Under the pieces are notes generated by a model that was not told the DNA's origin, ran no database searches, and worked only from the letters and a program-made list of their open reading frames with translations. A DNA stretch of 64,000 bases from Hymenobacter citatus (lineage in GTDB: Bacteria; Bacteroidota; Bacteroidia; Cytophagales; Hymenobacteraceae), in contig NZ_JACSCY010000003.1 in NCBI RefSeq assembly GCF_014333615.1, forward strand, positions 1-64,000, given 5' to 3'. Positions within the stretch are counted from its first letter, which is position 1; each line of letters begins with the position of its first letter. A program made the translations under genes and the position numbers. Below, piece by piece: positions 1 through 8,100 of the stretch.

Positions 1-80
1 TGTCGAGGAATCTCGCGTGCTGATGCCAGATACTATCTTTCGTCAGCACGCGAGATTCCTCGACAAGCTCGGAATGACGT
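1..80. repeat. Intergenic palindromic repeat, family A (truncated at window edge)
   Basis: Positions 1-23 and 43-65 are perfect 23-bp inverted arms around a 19-nt loop. The right flank (agctcggaatgacgtt) matches the right flank of the copy at 50301-50407, so the left end of the element lies before the window. It sits downstream of tpiA and could act as a transcription-ending hairpin, although no T-tract is visible. Confidence 0.85.
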
Positions 81-91
81 TCAATAAGCCT

Positions 92-856
92 TTAAAACGA
101 CTTGATAATCTCCGTGAAGTCGCGGGACTTGAGGGACGCACCGCCGATGAGGCCGCCGTCTACGTCGGGCTGGGAAAACAGCTCGCGGGCGTTCTGAGCG
201 TTAGCTGAGCCGCCGTAGAGAATGGTAGTGTTGTCGGCCGCTTCAGCGTCGTAGGCGCGGGCTACCTGCTCACGGATGAAGGCGTGTACCTCCTGGGCCT
301 GGGCGCTGGTAGCGGTTTTGCCGGTGCCAATAGCCCAAATGGGCTCGTAGGCAATGACTACCTGAGCAAACTCCTCGTTAGACAGGTGAAACAGGCCGTC
401 TTTCAGCTGCTTGCTGATGAAGTCGAAAGTTTCTTCGGCCTCGCGGGTTTCCAGAGACTCGCCGATGCAGAAAATCGGCTTCAGGCCAGCGGCCAGGGCA
501 GCTTTCAGCTTCTGGGAGAGCAGGAAATCGTCTTCCCGGAAATACTGGCGGCGCTCGGAGTGGCCCAGAATCACGTACTCGGCACCCACCGATTGCAGCA
601 TTTTGCCCGACACCTCGCCGGTGTAGGCGCCGCTTTCCTTGTCGGAGCAATTTTGGGCGCCTAGGTGGAAATTGCTACCCTGAGGTAGCTGCTTGCCCAC
701 ACTATATAGGAAGGGAAACGGCGGGCAGATTACTACCTGCACCGATGAGCCGGTGGCCTCGTCGGCTACCATGTTGGTGATTTCGGAAACCAGGGCCAGG
801 CCATCCTGGAGCGTGAGGTTCATTTTCCAGTTGCCGGCAACAATGTTTTGGCGCAT
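92..856 (-). CDS. tpiA: Triosephosphate isomerase
   Basis: Cytoplasmic glycolytic and gluconeogenic enzyme interconverting dihydroxyacetone phosphate and glyceraldehyde 3-phosphate. The 254-residue length is normal for the family. The substrate-binding Lys lies in GNWKMN (residue 11), the catalytic His in LGHSERR (about 99), and the catalytic Glu in AYEPIWAIGTGK (about 171), followed by the mobile loop 6. The phosphate-binding GGASL motif is near the C-terminus. The start gives the usual MRQNIVAGNWK N-terminus. It appears monocistronic, with a palindromic repeat beyond its stop. Confidence 0.98.
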   Translation of the reverse strand: MRQNIVAGNWKMNLTLQDGLALVSEITNMVADEATGSSVQVVICPPFPFLYSVGKQLPQGSNFHLGAQNCSDKESGAYTGEVSGKMLQSVGAEYVILGHSERRQYFREDDFLLSQKLKAALAAGLKPIFCIGESLETREAEETFDFISKQLKDGLFHLSNEEFAQVVIAYEPIWAIGTGKTATSAQAQEVHAFIREQVARAYDAEAADNTTILYGGSANAQNARELFSQPDVDGGLIGGASLKSRDFTEIIKSF

Positions 857-1006
857 AGCGAAAGAGCGTAGAGTTGAAGATTCGTCCGCAAGTTATGAGT
901 TGCCAGTTACCCGTTGCGAGTTAGGAGTTCTACACCACCTCTTTCTTGGCTAGTCTGCGGCCCTCGAATGCATCAATACCAACTCCTGACAACTACGCAC
1001 AAACAA

Positions 1007-1810
1007 CTACAACCCCGCCGCCGTTTGCAACCGCCGCCGCGACAACAACAGGCCGCCCACCGTCACTACCACCGCGCTGCCCCAGGCCAGCCACATCAAC
1101 TCAGGATAGGCATTTTGCCGCGCTACTCCAATGGCAACCAGCGCCCACACCGCTACCAACGGAAACGCTACCTCCCGAAACGCATAAGCCACCAGCAAGC
1201 CTAGGGCTACCACTACGGCCAGCAGCAAAGCCGTGAGTAGCACGCGTACGTTTTCCTCACCGTGCCACCCCCAACTCCACAAGCCCAGCGTAACATTAAT
1301 AACGGTAGCTACTGAAATCCACCCCAGAAACAGCGCGAAGGGCAGACTGCTGAGCATTGCGCTTTTGTTGGCCAGCACCAGTGCTCGCGCCCTACCGTAC
1401 ACCAAGATCAGGCTAATCAGAATACCCAGCATCACCAACGCGCTCAGCGCCAGCCGCTCGTACGCAAACACCACCAACCACAGCCCCGTGAGCACATTAG
1501 CCAGCGTGAGAGGTAGGGCCACGGCGTCGGGCAACGGATTGCGGCGCTGGCTGGGTAGCAGCTGCCACACCGCATATACCAGCAAACTCAGAAAAATCAG
1601 CCCCCAGATGCTGAACGCGTAGCCGGCCGGCGTGAGTAGGGTAGGATACTTGCCGGATACCGCGCCGTTGGTTTGCCCATTGAATGGGTGAGCCTGCGAC
1701 ACGTAGTTCAACGCAATATTGCCGATGATACTGGCTGCCGCCACCCACCGCCACAAGCGGCCCGGCAACACAGATTCAGAGGAGGGCAATGGGGTAGAAA
1801 GTGCAGTCAT
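1007..1810 (-). CDS. Multi-pass membrane protein, TspO/MBR-like (tryptophan-rich sensory protein-like)
   Basis: A 267-residue protein with about seven or eight hydrophobic segments. The N-terminal part has NYVSQAHPFNG followed by LLTPAGYAFSIWGLIF, which resembles the long TspO-like proteins usually annotated as tryptophan-rich sensory proteins. Classical TspO has about 160 residues and five helices, so this is at best a distant, longer relative. The role is unknown. TspO proteins bind porphyrins or cholesterol, but nothing here shows a ligand. It lies alone between tpiA and a small gene on the same strand. Confidence 0.6.
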   Translation of the reverse strand: MTALSTPLPSSESVLPGRLWRWVAAASIIGNIALNYVSQAHPFNGQTNGAVSGKYPTLLTPAGYAFSIWGLIFLSLLVYAVWQLLPSQRRNPLPDAVALPLTLANVLTGLWLVVFAYERLALSALVMLGILISLILVYGRARALVLANKSAMLSSLPFALFLGWISVATVINVTLGLWSWGWHGEENVRVLLTALLLAVVVALGLLVAYAFREVAFPLVAVWALVAIGVARQNAYPELMWLAWGSAVVVTVGGLLLSRRRLQTAAGL

Positions 1811-1872
1811 AAAGCAATGCTAAGTGCGGGTAAATAGCAGTCCGGCTTCATCGGCGCCGGATCAGTAAGCGC

Positions 1873-2043
1873 TTATTCTTTGGGCAATTGCGGCTTGGGC
1901 TGACCAGCTACAGGTGTGGTAGAGGAAGCCAGCGCATCGGTTTTCGCTTTTACCAAGAGCGCCTGAATCTGAGTCAGGACGTTCTCGTCCTCCAGTTTTT
2001 CGATGAAGGCAATCAGCTCTTTCTTTTTGTGGGCGGGTATCAT
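1873..2043 (-). CDS. Small hypothetical protein (56 aa)
   Basis: ATG at 2043, TAA at 1873. The product starts MIPAHKKKELIAFIEKLEDE and has an amphipathic, charged N-terminal helix of about 35 residues, then a Ser/Thr/Pro/Gln-rich tail ending QPKPQLPKE. No domain is recognised. The helical heptad-like pattern (LIAFIEKL..ENVLTQIQALL) suggests a small protein-interaction module. The frame uses the same codons as neighbouring genes, which supports real coding. It lies between uvrA and the TspO-like gene on the same strand. Confidence 0.6.
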   Translation of the reverse strand: MIPAHKKKELIAFIEKLEDENVLTQIQALLVKAKTDALASSTTPVAGQPKPQLPKE

Positions 2044-2093
2044 AGGGAGTGCAGGTTAAGGTAGTTGGCAAGAGGCCAATGGAGGCTATACGC

Positions 2094-2126
2094 AAACGCC
2101 CCGAATGGTTGTCCATTCGGGGCGGG
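2094..2126 (-). terminator. Hairpin terminator downstream of uvrA
   Basis: Perfect 12-bp arms at 2097-2108 and 2113-2124 around a 4-nt loop, 26 nt past the uvrA stop. On the minus strand only a short T-stretch follows, so termination may be partial and read into the 56-aa gene. Confidence 0.65.
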
Positions 2127-2151
2127 TAGGGTGTGCGTGTAGTACCAGTTG

Positions 2152-4986
2152 CTACAGCTTTTCGGCCAAGAAACGGGCCGTGGAGTTGGTATCTTTCAGC
2201 TTCACCATTTCCTCGGGCGTGCCCTCGAAAAGTAGGTGGCCACCGTTGGTACCGCCCTCAGGGCCGAGGTCAATAATCCAATCGGCGCACTTGATGATGT
2301 CCATGTTGTGCTCGATGATGAGCACCGAGTTGCCTTGTTCCACCAGCGCATTTAGGGCCGTCATCAGCTTGCTGATGTCGTGGAAGTGCAGGCCGGTGCT
2401 GGGCTCATCGAAGATGAATAAGATCTTATCTTGCTGGAGGGTAGCACCTTTGGTCAGGAACGAGGCCAGCTTCACGCGCTGGGCCTCGCCGCCGGAAAGC
2501 GTGTTGGCCGACTGCCCCAGGCGAATGTAACCCAGGCCCACGTCGTGCAAGGGCCGCAGGCGTTCCACAATCTTGGGCTGGTCGGCGAAGAACTCTACGG
2601 CGTCCTCCACCGTCATTTCCAGGATTTCGTCGATGCCTTTTTCCTTGTACTTGATTTCCAGAATGTCCTGCTTGAACTTGTGGCCGTTGCAGGCCTCACA
2701 AGTCAGGTAGATATCAGCCATAAACTGCATCTCAATCTTCACCTGGCCTTCGCCCTGGCACACCTCACAGCGCCCGCCTTCCACGTTGAAGCTGAAGTGC
2801 GACGGTTTCAGGCCCCGCGCCTTGCTCAGCGGCTGATCGGCAAACAGACTGCGAATGGCGTCGTAGGCCTTCACATAGGTAACCGGGTTGGAGCGCGACG
2901 ACTTGCCGATGGGGTTCTGGTCCACAAACTCCACATGCGTCACCTGGCCCTGCACGCCCATCAGACGGTCGAACTTGCCAGTGGCTTCGCCCGCGCCGCC
3001 GCCCAGCTGCTTGAGCACGGCCGGCGCCAAAATGCGCTTCACCAAGGTAGACTTGCCCGAGCCCGACACGCCCGTTACCACCGTCATCACGTTCAGCGGA
3101 AACTTCACCGACACGTTTTTGAGGTTGTTTTCGCGGGCGCCGGTCACTTCCAGCGCGTTGCGCCAGGGCCGCCGGGTTTTGGGCACCGGCACTGCCATCT
3201 GACCGCTGAGGTAGCGCCCGGTGTAGGTGGTGTCGTTCTCCAAAATCTCTGCGTACGTGCCCTGAAACATCAGCTTACCGCCGCCCGAGCCGGCCTCGGG
3301 GCCAATGTCGATGATCTGATCAGCCTGCTCCATCATCTTGTCTTCGTGCTCCACTACCACCACCGTGTTGCCAAGCTGCTGCAAGGAGCGCAGCACACCA
3401 ATCAGTTGCTCGGCATCTTTGGGGTGCAGGCCGATGCTGGGCTCATCCAGAATATACATAGAGCCCACCAGCGCCGAGCCCAGCGAGGTAGCCAGCGAAA
3501 TGCGCTGGCTCTCCCCACCCGACAGCGTGCTGCTGAGGCGATTGAGCGTGAGGTAGCCCAGCCCTACCCTGTTCAGGTAACTGAGGCGGTTGGTCACTTC
3601 CGTCACGAGGCGCTCGGCTACTTTAGCTTCGTGCTCGGTCAGGCTCAGGTTGTTAAAAAACTCTACCGCCTCCGAAATGGGCAGCAGCACCAAATCGGTG
3701 ATGCTCCGGCCGTCGATTTTGACGTACTGGGCATCGTGGCGCAGGCGCGTGCCGCGGCAGTCGGGGCAGGTGGTGCGGCCCCGGTAGCGACTTTGCAGCA
3801 CGCGGTACTGGATTTTGTGCGTCTGCTCCGACACCCATTTAAAGTACTTGTCGAGGCCGTCGAAGTACTTGTTGCCCTTCCAGAGCAACTGCTTTTCGGC
3901 CTCCGTCAGCTCATTATAGGGCCGGTGGATAGGGAAATCGAAGCGGATACCGTTTTTCAGCAGGGGCTTCAGCCACTCGCTCTGCTTGTCGGTGCGCCAG
4001 GGCGCAATGGCCCCCTCATACACCGTCAGCGACTTATCCGGAATTACCAAGTCTTCATCGATACCCAGCACCGAGCCGAAACCTTCACAAGTTTTGCACG
4101 CGCCGTACGGATTGTTAAAGGAGAAGAAATTGACGTTCGGCTCCTCGAACGTAATACCGTCCAGCTCGAATTTATCGGAAAACGTACGCCGCTCGTTGTC
4201 GAGCTGCACAATGCACGCGCCATGGCCTTCAAAGAAGGCCGTCTGCACCGAGTCGGACAGACGGAACTGCAAATCCTCGTCGCCGGGCCGAATGACGGCG
4301 CGGTCAATCATAATGTACACGTCGCCCTGCACCTCGGGCTTACCCTCGCCAATAAGGTCTTCGATGAACTCGGTTTCGCCCTTCACCACCACCCGCGAGT
4401 AGCCTTTTTGCAGCAGCAAATCCAGCTCCTTGCTCATGAGCCTACCCTCCTCCGAGGGTAGCAGCGGAGCCAGCAGCATCATGCGGGTGCCGTCGGGTAG
4501 GGTGAAGAGGTAGTCCACCACGTCGGCCACCGTGTCTTTGCGCACCTGTTCGCCGCTCACGGGCGAGTATGTGCGCCCTACCCTGGCAAAGAGCAGCTTG
4601 AGGTAGTCGTACACCTCGGTGCTGGTGCCCACCGTGGAGCGGTTGTTCTTGATGCTGACCTTCTGCTCGATGGCAATGGCCGGCGAGATACCGCGGATAT
4701 AATCTACGTCGGGCTTGTCCATACGGCCCAGAAACTGGCGAGCGTAGCTGCTCAGGCTCTCTACGTACATGCGCTGCCCCTCGGCATACAAGGTATCAAA
4801 CGCCAACGACGACTTGCCCGAGCCCGACAGGCCCGTGACGACGATAAACTTGTTGCGCGGCAGCGCCACGCTGAGATTCTTGAGGTTGTGCACCCGCGCA
4901 TTCTTGATCAGAATAAAGTCGCGCGGGTCGAGTTGGTCGATGGGGTCGGCCGCGGGGGCGGCTACTTGCAAGGAGTCTTGGGCCAT
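2152..4986 (-). CDS. uvrA: Excinuclease ABC subunit A
   Basis: DNA-damage recognition ATPase of nucleotide excision repair, working with UvrB and UvrC. Two ABC ATPase modules are visible. The first has Walker [16 protein letters not shown], a CPDCRGTRL zinc finger and signature LSGGESQR. The second has Walker [14 protein letters not shown], the CEVCQGEG and CEACNG zinc ligands and signature LSGGEAQR. The chosen ATG at 4986 (MAQDSLQ) gives 944 aa, near the family norm; an upstream in-frame ATG at 5007 would add seven residues. No damaged motif was seen. Confidence 0.97.
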   Translation of the reverse strand: MAQDSLQVAAPAADPIDQLDPRDFILIKNARVHNLKNLSVALPRNKFIVVTGLSGSGKSSLAFDTLYAEGQRMYVESLSSYARQFLGRMDKPDVDYIRGISPAIAIEQKVSIKNNRSTVGTSTEVYDYLKLLFARVGRTYSPVSGEQVRKDTVADVVDYLFTLPDGTRMMLLAPLLPSEEGRLMSKELDLLLQKGYSRVVVKGETEFIEDLIGEGKPEVQGDVYIMIDRAVIRPGDEDLQFRLSDSVQTAFFEGHGACIVQLDNERRTFSDKFELDGITFEEPNVNFFSFNNPYGACKTCEGFGSVLGIDEDLVIPDKSLTVYEGAIAPWRTDKQSEWLKPLLKNGIRFDFPIHRPYNELTEAEKQLLWKGNKYFDGLDKYFKWVSEQTHKIQYRVLQSRYRGRTTCPDCRGTRLRHDAQYVKIDGRSITDLVLLPISEAVEFFNNLSLTEHEAKVAERLVTEVTNRLSYLNRVGLGYLTLNRLSSTLSGGESQRISLATSLGSALVGSMYILDEPSIGLHPKDAEQLIGVLRSLQQLGNTVVVVEHEDKMMEQADQIIDIGPEAGSGGGKLMFQGTYAEILENDTTYTGRYLSGQMAVPVPKTRRPWRNALEVTGARENNLKNVSVKFPLNVMTVVTGVSGSGKSTLVKRILAPAVLKQLGGGAGEATGKFDRLMGVQGQVTHVEFVDQNPIGKSSRSNPVTYVKAYDAIRSLFADQPLSKARGLKPSHFSFNVEGGRCEVCQGEGQVKIEMQFMADIYLTCEACNGHKFKQDILEIKYKEKGIDEILEMTVEDAVEFFADQPKIVERLRPLHDVGLGYIRLGQSANTLSGGEAQRVKLASFLTKGATLQQDKILFIFDEPSTGLHFHDISKLMTALNALVEQGNSVLIIEHNMDIIKCADWIIDLGPEGGTNGGHLLFEGTPEEMVKLKDTNSTARFLAEKL

Positions 4987-5194
4987 AGAGCGGTAAACAG
5001 CCAGCACCGGGGGTTTGGTTTCCGGCGGGGGTAGGGAGTTTACGAAGGTACGAGGTACGCAACTGCTGACTACCTATCGAGTAGCGCCAATCATGCTGCT
5101 ATTAATATGCTTTGCGCTACTATCTTGCATATTAAGCACTAGTTGATGCTACACAAAGTAGCGGCAATATAGATGTTAGGTGTAGATCAAAACA

Positions 5195-5593
5195 ATGACT
5201 TTGAGACTTTTACCTATTTTATTAATTATTATAACATCATGTAACACTGAACAGAATACAACACCTGTTCAGGATATTTTACAACCGACAGATACTACAA
5301 AAGAGATTAAAAATGCAATTAGCAGACGGCACAACATAGTAGAGAAAAGTGACTCAACTACCATTTTAGGTATCTGGAAAGACGGAAACAGCGAGAATGC
5401 CACTTTTGACATAAGAAAAGATAGCATCTATTATATAGATCAGTTTGCTACTTACAAATATTTCATTATTGGTGACAGTATAAAAATTTATTATCCTGAC
5501 CGTGCATTTACTGGATTGGTCAGTTTATCAAAGGATACCTTGACTATTACATCCGAGGACGGTGCGACTAAATTTTGGAAGTTTAAAAATTAA
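5195..5593 (+). CDS. Small lipoprotein of unknown function
   Basis: A 132-residue product with a lipoprotein signal peptide (MTLRLLPILLIIITSC; lipobox ITSC, Cys16), so probably membrane-anchored outside the cytoplasm. The mature part has a Thr-rich linker and then a predicted beta-rich segment (ILGIWKDGNSENATFDI...DSIYYIDQ...GDSIKIYYPD...DTLTIT) ending KFWKFKN. This layout is like small lipocalin-like or stress-protein beta-sandwiches in Bacteroidota, but no family can be named. Base composition is far more AT-rich than the flanking genes, which suggests recent acquisition. It is the gene of cassette-like unit 1. Confidence 0.7.
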   Translation: MTLRLLPILLIIITSCNTEQNTTPVQDILQPTDTTKEIKNAISRRHNIVEKSDSTTILGIWKDGNSENATFDIRKDSIYYIDQFATYKYFIIGDSIKIYYPDRAFTGLVSLSKDTLTITSEDGATKFWKFKN

Positions 5594-5752
5594 TTATGCC
5601 TAACATTCAATTTTGCATTATAGTGGCTTAATGAACATACACTGGACAGTAATTTTTCAATATATATTTTATATTATATTCAGTTAACTAACCGCTGTTG
5701 CCGTCACTAATATAAACCCAGCACTCGTTATAGCCAATTCAATAAATCACGA

Positions 5753-6286
5753 ATGATAACAGCTATCAAGGTATTACTCATAATATATGCATCTTGGTTT
5801 TCTGCAAATACAGCATGGTATGTCGTCTTTGAGAATGATTTTGTATACAAATCAAATATGACATTCGACGAAACAGTGGAAGCTTTTAGAAAAATTAAAG
5901 TTGAAGAAAAACACCTGATATCGCCTACAGCTTCAATCGACGGTAGAACAATTTTATCCAAGGACACTTTAATGACTGTAGCGAAATATCATATTAACTA
6001 CTACGATACTCTTGAAAAAGCAATATATCATGTAATGATCTACCAAGATGGACCCAATAAGAAACATGCAAAAAATAAAACATACATAAGATTCTACTAT
6101 TTAGAATATTCAAATGGACAGAGTATACCTTATGTTCGTGGAAAATTAAGAATCAGGGAGAATAAAATCAGGAGAAAGCGATTTGAAACTGTAGTGATTA
6201 ATAAAGTACGAAAAGACTTACACAGTTTGAATCATCAAACAGGTTATAAGAATCGTGTAAAGAGAGTAATACATTTCCTTCAATAG
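5753..6286 (+). CDS. Hypothetical protein, AT-rich orphan
   Basis: A 177-residue product with an N-terminal hydrophobic segment (MITAIKVLLIIYASWFSANTA), probably a signal peptide. A mixed, strongly basic soluble part follows, ending in a Lys/Arg-rich tail (KIRRKRFETVVINKVRKDL). No domain is recognised. It lies 18 nt after GTTATAGCC and 7 nt before the complementary GGCTATAAC, forming cassette-like unit 2. Codon use is AT-rich and unlike neighbouring housekeeping genes, consistent with horizontal origin. Confidence 0.6.
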   Translation: MITAIKVLLIIYASWFSANTAWYVVFENDFVYKSNMTFDETVEAFRKIKVEEKHLISPTASIDGRTILSKDTLMTVAKYHINYYDTLEKAIYHVMIYQDGPNKKHAKNKTYIRFYYLEYSNGQSIPYVRGKLRIRENKIRRKRFETVVINKVRKDLHSLNHQTGYKNRVKRVIHFLQ

Positions 6287-6437
6287 GAAACAGGCTATAA
6301 CGACACTTAAATGTTAGGCCAACGCCCTCACCCGCCGTCTAGCTCAGCACGTTGGCAGCAATTATAAACAGAACAAACCAGTTCGGCAGGATTTCTAATC
6401 AGGTTGTTCGGAGTGTTGGATTTGCAATGCGCCCGTT

Positions 6438-6533
6438 CGCACCTTTCTCACGATCAAAAAGATTAGGTATGTCTTCCTGCATTTTTTGAAACCCCGATTG
6501 CGCCAACAATCGGGGTTTCGTCTTTTTACAGAC
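6438..6533 (+). repeat. Copy 1 of a ~96-bp segment ending in a terminator; possible small RNA
   Basis: It begins CGCACCTTTCTCA and ends TTTACAGAC. It is about 80 % identical by eye to 7080-7174. Its 3' part is an intrinsic terminator: AAACCCCGATTG at 6489-6500, loop CGCCAA, CAATCGGGGTTT at 6507-6518, then a T-run at 6521-6527. Conservation extends about 50 nt upstream of the hairpin, more than a bare terminator needs. Confidence 0.7.
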
Positions 6534-7079
6534 GACCATTTATTCTTCAACAGAACTCGCGCCCTACCCTACGCGTTACAACTCAAGCGACTTTTCGATA
6601 TATCTGGCTGCAAGGGCTAACACTATGATAACGACAGCGCAAATCAATTGAGGAAAAGAATCTGGCAGATGGCGGCCGACAAGAAGCGCATTGCCAATTA
6701 TTTAGAGAATCCCCAGCAAGGTATCCCGGATGGCATTAAGTTCATCAAGCCCTTCACCCTACCCGCTGCAAAATAGTCCGCAAGGCTACACGTTCGTTAC
6801 CGACCACGGCACTCCACTCATTCTACCTGTTTTCTCAGCAAGCGTGGTGCCTTCCCAACGACGAATCCTACTTTGCGCTTGACACGTACTACCGAAAAAC
6901 CAATATCTTTGTATCAGAACCACAAACGGCAGCCAGCGCCGGAACGCTGACTGCCGTTATCCTACGGATGCCCGAGCCAGTGGCTAACCACAGCTCGAAC
7001 TGTTCCCCCTAGTGCCGCCTTAAACAATTCTAGGGAGATGCGAAACCATTCAGCCTTGCTAGCTGGTTTCGCCTTCATA

Positions 7080-7174
7080 CGCACCTTTCTCATGGTTAAG
7101 AAGATTGGGTGTGTCTTCACCCGCTTCTTGAAACCCCGGCTGCGCCAACAGTCGGGGTTTCGTCTTTTACAGAC
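7080..7174 (+). repeat. Copy 2 of the ~96-bp segment ending in a terminator
   Basis: Second copy of the segment at 6438-6533. The hairpin AAACCCCGGCTG (7131-7142), loop CGCCAA, CAGTCGGGGTTT (7149-7160) is followed by CGTCTTTT. Changes in the stem are partly compensated by G-T pairing, so the hairpin is kept while sequence drifts. Confidence 0.7.
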
Positions 7175-7285
7175 TACCGTGTTGGCGGGGTGTTTACCGT
7201 ACGCTTACATCAAAGGTAGCGTAAATACTACCACCTAAAACCCTCCCGCACACGCCCCGTTGAGTAGGAAAACCGTCTCCTATCC

Positions 7286-7915
7286 ATGCCTGAAGACAAC
7301 CCCTTTCCTCCCAACGCCTTCCGCCGCCAGGACGAAACGCCGGACGCCAACTTCTACCACTTCCCGCGCTTCGTGACGCATATCGACGCGGGCGCCATTG
7401 CGGCCGTTACGCAGCTGTACCGCGAGTATCTGCCGGCTGGTGGCGCAGTGCTGGATTTGATGAGCAGCTGGATTAGCCACCTGCCCGAGGACGTAGCGTA
7501 CGGGCGCGTGGTAGGGCTGGGCATGAACGAGCAGGAGCTGCGCGCCAACCCGCGCCTGAGCAGCTACGTGGTGCAGGACCTCAACCACGCCCCTACCCTC
7601 CCCTTCGCCGACAACGAGTTCGACGGAGCCGGTATCTGCGTATCCATCGACTACCTCACGCAGCCGGTGGAGGTGCTGCGCGAACTGGCCCGCGTGCTGC
7701 GCCCCGAAGCGCCGCTGGTCATTACGTTTTCCAACCGCTGCTTCCCCAGCAAAGCCATAGCCGCCTGGCACGCCCTCGACGACCACGGCCACCTGCAGCT
7801 GGTAGCCCAATACCTGCAAGCCGCGGGCGGTTGGCACCAACTAGAGCTGTTGGACCGCAGCCCCAACGAGTATCAGTCCGACCCGCTGTTTGCGGTGGTA
7901 GGAAGGGTAGTTTAA
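7286..7915 (+). CDS. Class I SAM-dependent methyltransferase
   Basis: A 209-residue cytoplasmic protein. AVLDLMSSWISHLP (about 52-65) is in the motif I position, GRVVGLGMNEQEL follows as the second strand, VVQDLNHAPTLPFADNEFDGA holds the acidic motif II and motif III region, and VLRELARVLRPEAPLVITFSNR matches the UbiE/COQ5-type post-motif. The substrate cannot be told. The motif I glycines are unusual (LDLMSSW instead of LDxGxGxG), as in a known subgroup of small bacterial methyltransferases. The gene stands alone and is followed directly by a palindromic repeat. Confidence 0.75.
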   Translation: MPEDNPFPPNAFRRQDETPDANFYHFPRFVTHIDAGAIAAVTQLYREYLPAGGAVLDLMSSWISHLPEDVAYGRVVGLGMNEQELRANPRLSSYVVQDLNHAPTLPFADNEFDGAGICVSIDYLTQPVEVLRELARVLRPEAPLVITFSNRCFPSKAIAAWHALDDHGHLQLVAQYLQAAGGWHQLELLDRSPNEYQSDPLFAVVGRVV

Positions 7916-8100
7916 GGTTGTGAGGGAATAGTTGTTAGTTGGCAGGAAAAGCCGCCTGTCATCCTGAGCGGAGCGAAGGACCTTGTCACGTCAGAACGAC
8001 TACCGTAACAACGATTCGTTCTCGCGTCATAAGGTCCTTCGCTCCGCTCAGGATGACAGGCGGCTTTTCCTGCCAACTAACAACTATCCCCTCACAACTA
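7916..8100. repeat. Long intergenic palindrome: family A core inside outer arms
   Basis: The inner arms carry the family A core (tgtcatcctgagcggagcg from about 7957, reversed at about 8040-8058). The outer arms (ttgtgagggaatagttgttag and its complement ending near 8099) extend the inverted repeat almost to both flanking genes. Its right end overlaps the 3' end of the broken amidohydrolase gene and supplies its stop codon. Confidence 0.9.

Larger units (their letters stand above)
5175..6320. mobile_element. AT-rich island with two integron-cassette-like units
   Basis: The G+C content drops abruptly (the line at 5401-5460 is 27 % G+C, that at 4201-4260 is 62 %). Two small genes are each bracketed by complementary motifs. 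Unit 1 has GTTAGGT at 5175-5181 before the gene and GCCTAAC at 5598-5604, four nt after the stop. Unit 2 has GTTATAGCC at 5727-5735 before the gene and its exact reverse complement GGCTATAAC at 6293-6301, just after the stop. GTTAGGCC follows at 6313-6320. These resemble attC R' (GTTRRRY) and R'' (RYYYAAC) core sites, with each unit's R'' matching its own upstream boundary. No integrase gene is in the window, and the last site would be far too short for a working attC. Confidence 0.4.
6321..7285. other. Gene-poor stretch with duplicated terminator segments
   Basis: About 965 nt without a convincing gene. It holds two copies of a ~96-bp segment (6438-6533 and 7080-7174) and a strong hairpin at 6925-6958 with 8-bp and 5-bp arm blocks but no T-tract. 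A short open frame at 6669-6776 (35 codons, MAADKKRIANYLENP..., ending TAG) resembles nothing known and may be a gene remnant. The G+C content is back to an intermediate level here. Confidence 0.6.

Noticed and set aside
2431..4461. A 676-codon open frame on the plus strand
   Set aside because: It lies wholly antisense to uvrA, and its composition (rich in His, Ala, Leu, Gln, Val) is what a shadow of a GC-rich gene gives. No domain is recognisable.
5728..5967. A 79-codon minus-strand frame in the AT-rich island
   Set aside because: It is antisense to the better-formed plus-strand gene at 5753-6286, which has a signal-peptide-like start and bracketing motifs.
5195..6286. The two AT-rich genes as a toxin-antitoxin or phage-defence pair
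   Set aside because: One is a clear lipoprotein and the other has a signal-like N-terminus. No nuclease, DNA-binding or toxin motif is visible, and they are separated by 159 nt.
7038..7238. A 66-codon open frame
   Set aside because: It spans the repeat copy at 7080-7174, including the terminator hairpin, and the equivalent frame in copy 1 does not share a start. The changes between copies do not favour silent positions.
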